A stretch of 64,000 bases of DNA, from the NCBI RefSeq assembly GCF_009865135.1, contig NZ_WWGH01000002.1, positions 930,001 to 994,000 on the forward strand. Reading direction: 5' to 3'. Below, piece after piece: positions 45,354-52,522 of the stretch. The notes below the pieces were generated by a model. It worked only from the letters and a program-made list of their open reading frames with translations, ran no database searches and had not been told where the DNA came from. Made by a program: the position numbers and the translations under genes. Each line of letters opens with the position of its first letter. Positions within the stretch are counted from its first letter, which is position 1. The DNA comes from Streptomyces sp. SID8374 (GTDB lineage Bacteria > Actinomycetota > Actinomycetes > Streptomycetales > Streptomycetaceae).

Positions 45354-45408
45354 CCACCGCCTCCACCCGCACCCCCGAACTCCCGCACCCCCAGTGAACG
45401 AGGACACG

Positions 45409-46026
45409 ATGAGTGAGCCCGGCGCCCAGCCCGCCATCTCCCCCCTGGACCCCGCACCCCCGGAGGAGTTCGTCGAGGCCGCCCGGCTCGCGCCCGACCA
45501 CTGGCTCTACCTGACCGACCCCGCCTGGCGCGGGGAGGGCCCGCCGCCGGAATGGGCCGTCATCGGCCAGTGGCGCTCGGACCGTGCGGGCGAGATCGTC
45601 GAGTGGGAGGACAACCCGGAGTACCGCCCGTCGCCCGAGGCGATGGGGTGGCCCGAGCCCGCCGACGAGGTGGACCGGGCCGTCCAGCTCGCCACCACCG
45701 GCTACGGCCCCGCCGAGGACGTCACCGCCGCCCTGGCCAGGGCCGAGGTCGCGGTGCCGGTCACGGCGGACGGTGACCCGGTGAGCGCGTCGGCACCCGA
45801 CGGCACGGCGGTGGTCCCCGTCTACACCTCCCCGCGCTACCTCCGTAGCCTCGGGCAACTGGGCTCCGTAACGCTGCCGCTCACCGATCTGCTCGCCCGC
45901 ATCCCCGCAGGCCACAGCCTCTGCCTCAACAGCTCGGCCCCGGTCAGCATGGTGCTGACGACGGAAGGGCTCGCGGACGTGCTGGCACAGGCGGCGGGGG
46001 AGGGGACCACGGCCCCCACCGCCTGA
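45409..46026 (+). CDS. T7SS-associated protein, SseB-like C-terminal half
   Basis: The product is 205 residues. The ATG at 45409 is preceded by GAACGAGGACACG; the frame is open further upstream but that part is Pro/Arg-rich noise inside the giant gene. The first half has HWLYLTDPAWRGEGPPPEWA and VEWEDNPEYRPSPEAMGWP, a signature of streptomycete proteins annotated type VII secretion system-associated. The second half (VPVYTSPRYLRSL, IPAGHSLCLNSSAPVSMVL) resembles SseB domains. It starts 55 bases after the giant gene. It is a candidate chaperone, adaptor or immunity protein for that effector. Confidence 0.8.
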   Translation: MSEPGAQPAISPLDPAPPEEFVEAARLAPDHWLYLTDPAWRGEGPPPEWAVIGQWRSDRAGEIVEWEDNPEYRPSPEAMGWPEPADEVDRAVQLATTGYGPAEDVTAALARAEVAVPVTADGDPVSASAPDGTAVVPVYTSPRYLRSLGQLGSVTLPLTDLLARIPAGHSLCLNSSAPVSMVLTTEGLADVLAQAAGEGTTAPTA

Positions 46027-46074
46027 GGCGTATCCGCCGTCGGCCCGCCCCCTGAGGCGTGTCCGGCCGCAGGC

Positions 46075-46400
46075 GCACCCTCGGAGGCGTGTACGCCGCC
46101 GGTGCCAGCGCGGGCAGGACGCGCTCCCAGATCTCCGCGATGCGCTCGGGCAGATCCTGGCGTCCGGTTGCCGACTGCGCCTGCATCTGGGCCACGGTGC
46201 ACGCGTTGACCAGGACGCGGGCCCAGCGCGCCACGGCCGCGTCCAGTGCGAGTTCATCCCGCTCCTCGGCGGCCCGCAGATCCTTGGTCAGCACCTCGGC
46301 CCACTGCTGATCGCGGCCACGCTCGCCCCGGCGAAGGCCTCGGCCACCGCGTGGAGGATGGCGGCTCGCGCCGGTCCACCTCACGGCCGAGGTCGGTGCG
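46075..46400 (-). pseudogene. TetR-family regulator C-terminal remnant
   Basis: The minus strand reads RAAILHAVAEAFAGASVAA in one frame, then after a shift near 46305-46325 continues AEVLTKDLRAAEERDELALD, ARWARVLVNACTVAQMQAQS and LPERIAEIWERVLPALAP. This resembles the ligand-binding C-terminal half of a TetR regulator. There is no helix-turn-helix half, and the reading runs on without its own stop toward the T7SS-associated gene. It is most likely decayed. Confidence 0.4.
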
Positions 46401-46557
46401 CACCTGGAGGCGGCGGAGACCCATAACACCGCGTTCCCGCCCGCCCTCTACGGCCGGTCGCGTGGCGAACGGGCCGACGCCCGGGCCACGTTCGCCGGGG
46501 CGCTGCGGCCGGAGGCGCCAGATCGTCCATCCAATCGGTTGTCATGTTCCGTGCATA

Positions 46558-46589
46558 AGTGGGGGCTGTGCAGCGACACAGCCCCCACT
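46558..46589. terminator. Perfect inverted repeat, probable bidirectional terminator
   Basis: A 13-bp perfect stem (AGTGGGGGCTGTG, 46558-46570, with 46577-46589) has a 6-nt loop. An outer GTGC/GCAC pair extends it after a small internal loop. It sits at the boundary between the T7SS block and the next operon, upstream of the SGNH hydrolase gene. A cis-regulatory or recombination role cannot be excluded. Confidence 0.55.
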
Positions 46590-46762
46590 CACGCACATGA
46601 ACGCCTTTGTCGCCTCTGTCCCCCCTTCGGGAACGCGCAACGCGGGTTCCCGACCACCGGGCCCCCTTCATCCAGGACTCCCGACGGACGAAGCTCGTCA
46701 CGTACGGCGCACGAGATACGCCCGTCGGAAGAGCGAGTCCTGAATCGAGGAGCGTCCTGCCC

Positions 46763-47773
46763 GTGAAATCCCAGCGCGAACTCCTGACCCCCCAGATGCT
46801 GCGGTACGACGATTTCGACGACCGTGCGGAAACCCGCTACCTGCCCTACCTGATGTATTTCCACCGGGCGGACTACCGCTCCGCGACGATAAACACCGAC
46901 CGGCTGGGATTCAGGATCTCCCACGGCTCCGGTGAACAGGCATCGGTGGCGAATCCGCCCAAAGGCCCGGTCCGGCTGCTGGCCGGCAGCTCCACCCCGT
47001 TCGGGATCGGGGCGACCGCCGACACCGCCACCATGGCGTCGCGCCTCTGGACCCGGTACGCGCCCTCCGTCCCCTGGCTCAACTTCGCCGGGCGCAGCCA
47101 CAACTCGATGCAGGAGCTGCTGCTGTTCCTGATGCACCGGGAGCTGGTCCCCGAGATCGACGAGATCGTCGTGTTCTCCGGCCTCAACGACCTCGCGCTC
47201 AGCCGGCTGCCCGACGCCCAGCGCGGCGACCACGGCGGGTTCTTCAACTGCGGTGAATACTTCGACCGGATGGAGGAGCTGCGCGCCTCCCACCGCAAGC
47301 CCAGGCGGGGCTTCGGCCGGCGCCCCGGAGCGGTGGGCGAAGAGCCGCATGTGGTGCCCCCGCTCGCGGACCGGATCGCGTACGCCGTCGACCTGACCTC
47401 CCGTCACCTCGCCGCACTCCGCCTGCTCGCCGGGCGGACCGGCGCCCGCATCACCTACGTGCTACAGCCCCTGGCGACCTGGGTGCGGGAGTCCGGCCCG
47501 CGCGAGGAGAGGGCGATCTTCGGCGAGCTCGACGGGATCTCCAACTTCTGGGAGCTGTACGGCGACATCGCCACGCTGGAGACCGGCCGCCGGTACGCCG
47601 ACGCGCTCCAGGCCGCCTGCAAGGAACAGGACATCCGCTTCCTGGACCTGAGCCCCGTGGTCGCCGATTCCGTCAAGGACGACGACTGGCTCTATGTGGA
47701 CCGCGCCCATTTCACCGACCACGGTACGGAAATCGTCTCCGGCCTCCTCGCCGAATCCCTCGGGCTTTCCTGA
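46763..47773 (+). CDS. SGNH/GDSL-type hydrolase
   Basis: The product is 336 residues. GTG 46763 is chosen because CGAGGAGCG lies about nine bases upstream and the sequence before it is not family-like. SGNH landmarks are LLAGSSTPFGIG (nucleophile Ser near residue 76), VFSGLNDLA (Asn block) and DRAHFTDHG (Asp-x-x-His near residues 313-316). There is no signal peptide, so it is probably cytoplasmic. SGNH proteins are common partners of NodU-type carbamoyltransferases with SxtJ and DUF5989 proteins, all apparently represented here. Its substrate is unknown; deacylation or ester hydrolysis of the pathway product is a reasonable guess. Confidence 0.82.
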   Translation: MKSQRELLTPQMLRYDDFDDRAETRYLPYLMYFHRADYRSATINTDRLGFRISHGSGEQASVANPPKGPVRLLAGSSTPFGIGATADTATMASRLWTRYAPSVPWLNFAGRSHNSMQELLLFLMHRELVPEIDEIVVFSGLNDLALSRLPDAQRGDHGGFFNCGEYFDRMEELRASHRKPRRGFGRRPGAVGEEPHVVPPLADRIAYAVDLTSRHLAALRLLAGRTGARITYVLQPLATWVRESGPREERAIFGELDGISNFWELYGDIATLETGRRYADALQAACKEQDIRFLDLSPVVADSVKDDDWLYVDRAHFTDHGTEIVSGLLAESLGLS

Positions 47774-47847
47774 ACGGCCCCGATCCGATTCGGTCCGGCC
47801 CTGTACTCCCTTGAAACTCCCTTGACGCAAGAGAGGGCTATTCAGCC

Positions 47848-47934
47848 ATGTCGTTCGTACGAAACCTCATCGCGAAAGTGTTCCGGCGCAGGCGGAAGCC
47901 CAAGAACGACGCCTCCATCTACCCCATGTTCTGA
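47848..47934 (+). CDS. 28-residue peptide, DUF5989-like ends
   Basis: A short frame, ATG 47848 to TGA 47934, follows the ribosome-binding site AGAGAGGG. It encodes a basic peptide: MSFVRNLIAKVFRRRR, then KPKNDASIYPMF. Its beginning (MSFVRNL) and end (IYPMF) resemble the ends of DUF5989 membrane peptides (which end in IYTLF) that accompany carbamoyltransferase/SxtJ/SGNH gene sets, but the central membrane helix is missing. It could alternatively be a RiPP precursor. The spacing (74 bases after the SGNH stop, 97 before the next start) fits a real gene. Confidence 0.55.
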   Translation: MSFVRNLIAKVFRRRRKPKNDASIYPMF

Positions 47935-48031
47935 CCGTCCGCGACGGAAAGCACGCGACGGAGAGCCAGCGACCGAGAGCACGCGACGAGGGCACGCGCC
48001 ACCGAGAGCACGCGACCGAGAGAGGGGAACG

Positions 48032-50278
48032 ATGCACAGCCAACAGGCAGCTGCCACGGCCACGCTGTCCGCAGAGCATCAGGCGGGCCGCCCGCACGGG
48101 CTGCCGGGGGACGGCGGCTCCGCGCGGACCGTCTACGCGTACGCGACGGACCCGGAAGCGTCCCTCCCCGAGGGCCGGTTCGTCGAGGAGGTACGGACCG
48201 TCCTGCGCCGCCACGCCACGGCCACGGACGACGGCTCCCTCGACGCCCTCGTACGGCAGGCCGCCGACTGGGGGGCCGCCGAACGCGAGCGCTACCGCAC
48301 CCTGGCCGGTGACGAAGAAGGCCCCGAAGGCCACCACCAGGTACTGGTCCGCCGGGCCGTCCTCGGCTGCGCCCCGCTGGCACTCCTGTCCGGGGCCTGG
48401 CTGCAATGGCTCAGCGCCCCCGGCAACGCCGACGACCCCCTCGTGCTGCGCATCCTCGCCCTGTACGCCTCCGACGTGGGCGCCGGCCACCCGGCGGCCT
48501 CCCGGGGCAGCGCCTACCTCGAACTGCTGCGCCGCCTGCGGCTCGCCGAGAACGCGGCACCGGCCGCCCGGCTCACCGGCGACCAGCGCATCCCGGACGG
48601 GGCGTTCCGCCTCCCGGCGCTGCTCCTGGCGATGAGCCGGCGCCCCGACGACTTCCGGGGCGAGATCCTCGGCGCCGATCTGTGCCTGCGAGCCGTCGGG
48701 CTGCTGCCCGCCCTGGAGCTGGTACGGGAGGTGCTGCCGACCGGGGCGGAATGGCCGGCCCTCGACCCGGGCCAACTGCGCTGCACCGAAGGGCCCTTGC
48801 CCGTCGAACAGTGCCGCGCGGCGGTGGACGCGCTGGTCGCGGTGGAGGGCGAGCGGGGGGCGGCCGCGGTGCGCTCCGGCTTCCGCTGGATGCTGGCCGG
48901 CCTCCGCGACTGGTCCGAGGCGCTCCACGCCGAGCTCGTGGCGGCCGGTGACCCGGCGTTCGACATGGCCGATCTGATGCGGCTGCGGTCGCGTGAAGGC
49001 GCCGTCTACCACCACCAGTTCCTGCTGGAGGGCAAGCCCCTGGCCCGCTGGCTTGCGGAGTGCCGGACCGATCCGGGGCCGCTGCTGGACGTCCTGGCGC
49101 GCAGCAAGCTGGTCAAGCCCGGCCGTTCCGGGGCGAGTTCGCTCGTACGGGGACTGGTCAGCGAGCGCGGGCCGATGTTCCGGGTCTTCTCGCCGGAGGA
49201 TCTGACGGTGATCCGGCGGTGGATCGACTCCCTGCCGGTGCGGCCCGCCGACCCCCACGGGGCGGGGGCGGAGACCGCACGGGACACCCGTCCGCCGCGT
49301 ACGCCCTCCCCGGCCGCCGGACCGCAGGACCCCCTCGCCGCCGTCGCCGGAGCCCTGCGGGCAGGCGCCCGCTCCCCGGGCCGCACCCCGTCCGGGCTGC
49401 GTGAGGCGTACCACCTGCTGATGACCCGTACCGACACCCCGGCCCTCCGCTCCTGGGCCATGGAGTACGTCGCCGGCTGGCTCGCCCGCTCCGGTCACGG
49501 CATGGACCGTACGGCGATGCCGCTGCCGGAGCGGTGGGGCCACGAGGGGCTGCGGCCCTGGCTCCAGGCCCAACACGACCGGCACGGAGTCGAGTTCGAG
49601 GAGAACGCGGCGATCCCCCTGCCATCGAAGGAGGCGGTCGTCGACGACACCGTACAGACGGCGCCGCTGACCCTCATCGACGGCAGCTGGCTCCAGGGGT
49701 TCACCGACTACGAGCAGGCCTCGTCCGCGATCGGGCACTCCCTCTTCGAGACGTACTGGGACGAACTCGGCAACGGCGAACCGCACTTGAACCACCCCCT
49801 CATCTACCGCGATGTCCTCAAGGAGATGGGGGTGGAGCTGCCGCCGACGGCCTCCGCCGCGTTCGCGCAGTGGCCCGGCTTCCGCGAGGAGTCCCTCGAA
49901 CTCCCGGTGTACTGGCTGTGCGTGGGGCGCTTCCCGCAGACCTTCCTGCCGGAGGTCCTCGGCCTGAACCTGGCCATGGAGCTGTCGGGCGTCGGCGGCA
50001 CCTACCGGCGGGCGCGCCTCGCACTCAAGGCGTACGGCTTCAGCACGCGCTTCGTGGACATCCACAACACCATCGACAACGTGGCCACCGGCCACTCCGC
50101 CTGGGCCGCCGACGCCGTGGACACCCTGCTCGCCTCGCTGCCCGACGCACCGGGGCCCGGCGCCCGGGCCGATGTGTGGAGCCGGGTGCAGGTGGGCTAC
50201 CGCTCGCTCAACCCGCCCAGGAGCGTCGGCGCACGGCTCGCCGCCCGCCGCACCCGCTTCACGGGGCGCCGCAGGTGA
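48032..50278 (+). CDS. Haem-oxygenase-like diiron oxidase/oxygenase (iron-containing redox enzyme family) with extra N-terminal domain
   Basis: The product is 748 residues. ATG 48032 follows GAGAGAGGGG. The C-terminal 270 residues have the haem-oxygenase-like diiron fold pattern: FETYWDELG (near 573), NHPLIY (near 588), MELSG (near 650), and HNTIDNVATGHSAW (near 677-690), giving the Glu/His/Glu/Asp/His ligand set. Such enzymes carry out N-oxygenation, desaturation or C-C cleavage on amino-acid-derived substrates. The first 450 residues are helical and I recognise no family, although a second degenerate copy of the fold is possible. The reaction is unknown. Confidence 0.75.
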   Translation: MHSQQAAATATLSAEHQAGRPHGLPGDGGSARTVYAYATDPEASLPEGRFVEEVRTVLRRHATATDDGSLDALVRQAADWGAAERERYRTLAGDEEGPEGHHQVLVRRAVLGCAPLALLSGAWLQWLSAPGNADDPLVLRILALYASDVGAGHPAASRGSAYLELLRRLRLAENAAPAARLTGDQRIPDGAFRLPALLLAMSRRPDDFRGEILGADLCLRAVGLLPALELVREVLPTGAEWPALDPGQLRCTEGPLPVEQCRAAVDALVAVEGERGAAAVRSGFRWMLAGLRDWSEALHAELVAAGDPAFDMADLMRLRSREGAVYHHQFLLEGKPLARWLAECRTDPGPLLDVLARSKLVKPGRSGASSLVRGLVSERGPMFRVFSPEDLTVIRRWIDSLPVRPADPHGAGAETARDTRPPRTPSPAAGPQDPLAAVAGALRAGARSPGRTPSGLREAYHLLMTRTDTPALRSWAMEYVAGWLARSGHGMDRTAMPLPERWGHEGLRPWLQAQHDRHGVEFEENAAIPLPSKEAVVDDTVQTAPLTLIDGSWLQGFTDYEQASSAIGHSLFETYWDELGNGEPHLNHPLIYRDVLKEMGVELPPTASAAFAQWPGFREESLELPVYWLCVGRFPQTFLPEVLGLNLAMELSGVGGTYRRARLALKAYGFSTRFVDIHNTIDNVATGHSAWAADAVDTLLASLPDAPGPGARADVWSRVQVGYRSLNPPRSVGARLAARRTRFTGRRR

Positions 50279-50368
50279 GCCGCCTGAGGCCGACGGGCCC
50301 CACGACGCGGCGAGTCCCGCAACCCCCACCACGATCCCGTATCCGAACCCAGCCGGAGGAACGCAGCG

Positions 50369-52207
50369 GTGTCTGACCTCATTCTCGGAGTCTCCGCCTT
50401 CTACCACGACAGCGCCGCCGCTCTGATCGCCGACGGCGTACCCGTGGCCGCAGCCCAAGAGGAACGCTTCACCAGGCGGCGGCACGACCCCTCGTTCCCC
50501 TCCCGCGCGGTGGCGTACTGCCTCGACGAGCAGGGCGTGAGCCTGGCCGACGTCTCCGCCGTCGCCTACTACGAGGACCCCTGGCTGAAGTTCCGCCGGG
50601 TGCTGGCCACCTTCGCGGGCGCCGCGCCCACCGGCTTCGCCTCCTTCCGCGACACCCTGCCCGCCTGGCTCGGCCCCGGCGGCAAGCTGCGCACCGCCGA
50701 CACCGTGCGCGCCGAACTCGCCGCGCTGGGCCGGGGCCGGGTCCCCCAGCTCTCGGTGCGCCGCCACCACGAGTCGCACGCGGTCTCCGCCTTCTTCCCG
50801 AGCCCGTACGAGTCCGCCGCCGTGCTCTGCATCGACGGCGTCGGTGAATGGGCCACGACCACCCTGTGGCACGGCCGGGGCACCGACCTGCGACCCGTCT
50901 CCGAACTCCGCTTCCCCCACTCGCTCGGCCTGCTCTACTCCGCATTCACCTACTTCTGCGGCTTCAAGGTCGACTCCGGCGAGTACAAGCTCATGGGCCT
51001 CGCGCCCTACGGAAAGCCGCGCTACGCCGACCTCATCCGCGAGAAGCTCATCGACCTCAAGCCCGACGGGTCCTTCCGCCTGGACATGCGCTACTTCGCG
51101 TACCTGCGCGGCCAGGTCATGACCGGACGCGGCTTCGAGAAGCTCTTCGGCGGGCCGCGCCGCACCTCCGAATCCCCGCTCACGGAGCGGGAGTTCGACC
51201 TCGCCGCCTCCGTGCAGGCGGTGACCGAGGAGGCGGTGCTCCGGCTCGCCCGGACGGCGCGCGAGCGTACGGGGGAGTCCCGGCTCTGCATGGCCGGCGG
51301 CGTCGCGCTCAACTGTGTGGCCAACGGCAAGGTGATCGACGCCGGGATCTTCGACGAGGTCTGGGTCCAGCCCGCCGCCGGTGACGCCGGGGGAGCCCTC
51401 GGCGCCGCCCAGGCCGTCGCGATGGAACGGGGCGCGCGCCGCGACCACGTGCGTACGGGGCACGACGCGATGAGCGGCTCCCTGCTCGGCCCCGCCTACG
51501 GCGACGAGGAGATCGCCGCCTACCTGGACGCGCGCTCCATCCCGTACCGCCGACTCGACAGCGACACGCTGGCCGCGCAGGTCGCGGACGGGCTCGCCCA
51601 GGGGAAGATCGCGGGCTGGTTCCAGGGGCGCATGGAGTTCGGGCCCCGGGCCCTCGGCGCCCGGTCCATCATCGGGGACCCGCGCAACCCGGACATGCAG
51701 TCGGCGATGAACCTCAAGATCAAGTTCCGAGAGTCCTTCCGCCCGTTCGCCCCGGCCGTCCTGGCCGAGGACGCCAAGGACTACTTCGACCTGCCGCAGG
51801 AGAGCCCGTACATGCTCGTGGTCTCCCAAGTCGCCGCCGCCCAGCGGCTGGAGGCCCAGGACGCCGGAGCCTCGGGGCTGGACCTGCTGAAGGTGCGGCG
51901 CTCCACCATCCCCGCCGTGACCCACGTCGACCACTCGGCGCGCGTGCAGACGGTGACCGGCCACAGCAACCCGGCCTACCACCGGCTGCTGACCGCCTTC
52001 AAGTCGCTCACCGGCTGCCCGGTCCTGGTCAACACGTCATTCAACGTACGCGGCGAGCCGATCGTCAACTCCCCGCAGGAGGCCTACACGTGCTTCATGC
52101 GGACCGACATCGACCTGCTGGCGCTCGGCAACTTCCTGCTGGAGAAGAGCGAACAGCCCGCTTGGACGGAAGCGTCCGACTGGCGCGACGAGATCCCTCT
52201 CGACTGA
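50369..52207 (+). CDS. NodU/CmcH-family O-carbamoyltransferase
   Basis: The product is 612 residues, the normal length. GTG 50369 is preceded by GGAGGAACG. The N-terminal Kae1-like domain begins ILGVSAFYHDSAAALI and contains the metal-binding region RRHHESHAVSAFF and IDGVGEWATTT. The C-terminal YrdC-like domain has FQGRMEFGPRALGARSI and NTSFNVRGEPIVNSP. The enzyme transfers the carbamoyl group from carbamoyl phosphate to a hydroxyl, through carbamoyl-adenylate. The presence of carAB at the end of the same gene string supplies the donor. The acceptor is unknown; a hydroxylated amino acid or dipeptide made by the neighbours is plausible. Confidence 0.93.
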   Translation: MSDLILGVSAFYHDSAAALIADGVPVAAAQEERFTRRRHDPSFPSRAVAYCLDEQGVSLADVSAVAYYEDPWLKFRRVLATFAGAAPTGFASFRDTLPAWLGPGGKLRTADTVRAELAALGRGRVPQLSVRRHHESHAVSAFFPSPYESAAVLCIDGVGEWATTTLWHGRGTDLRPVSELRFPHSLGLLYSAFTYFCGFKVDSGEYKLMGLAPYGKPRYADLIREKLIDLKPDGSFRLDMRYFAYLRGQVMTGRGFEKLFGGPRRTSESPLTEREFDLAASVQAVTEEAVLRLARTARERTGESRLCMAGGVALNCVANGKVIDAGIFDEVWVQPAAGDAGGALGAAQAVAMERGARRDHVRTGHDAMSGSLLGPAYGDEEIAAYLDARSIPYRRLDSDTLAAQVADGLAQGKIAGWFQGRMEFGPRALGARSIIGDPRNPDMQSAMNLKIKFRESFRPFAPAVLAEDAKDYFDLPQESPYMLVVSQVAAAQRLEAQDAGASGLDLLKVRRSTIPAVTHVDHSARVQTVTGHSNPAYHRLLTAFKSLTGCPVLVNTSFNVRGEPIVNSPQEAYTCFMRTDIDLLALGNFLLEKSEQPAWTEASDWRDEIPLD

Positions 52208-52329
52208 ACGCCCTGCCCGGCCACTTCCCGCTCCTGCGCCGCCGCCACGGGAGAACACGAGAAGCAGCCACGGCAGAACAAGAGAAGCCGCCACATGGGC
52301 ACCACGAGAAACGGACGGAACGAACACCC

Positions 52330-52479
52330 ATGCGTACCTTCCTGCTCCTCATCGCCTACTACCTCGTCGTGACCCCCGTCGGCCTGCTGAGCCGACTGGC
52401 CCACGACCCCCTGGCCCGCCGCTGGAACCGGCGCGCCGACACGTACTGGAACGCGCCGGCTCCCTCACCGGCCCGCTGA
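52330..52479 (+). CDS. SxtJ-like small membrane protein
   Basis: This is a 49-residue protein, too short for most gene callers. Residues 3-22 are hydrophobic (LLLIAYYLVVTPVGLLSRL), then HDPLARRW and ADTYW. The motif order TP-x-GLL-x-RL, DPL-x-RR, (S/T)YW matches the C-terminus of SxtJ-family membrane proteins that sit beside NodU-type carbamoyltransferases, including in the saxitoxin cluster. SxtJ is normally over 100 residues, so this is a minimal form. It starts 122 bases after the carbamoyltransferase stop. The ribosome-binding site is weak. The role is unknown; membrane recruitment of the carbamoyltransferase is an inference. Confidence 0.65.
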   Translation: MRTFLLLIAYYLVVTPVGLLSRLAHDPLARRWNRRADTYWNAPAPSPAR

Positions 52480-52522
52480 GCGATGCAACGAGGGCGTGCA
52501 ACCGACCTAACGGAGACAGACG

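Larger units (their letters stand above)
46027..46762. other. Non-coding/decayed stretch between T7SS and carbamoylation blocks
   Basis: The 736 bp hold no intact gene. I see a frameshifted TetR-like C-terminal fragment on the minus strand, a strong hairpin (both listed), and on the plus strand near 46376-46520 a fragment-like open stretch (HNTAFPPALYGRSRGERADA) with coding-like composition but no start or family I recognise. Confidence 0.5.

Noticed and set aside
46246..46743. Open frames on both strands upstream of the SGNH gene
   Set aside because: Arg/Pro/Ser-rich translations without a start signal; only the TetR-like fragment shows family-like sequence, and it is frameshifted.
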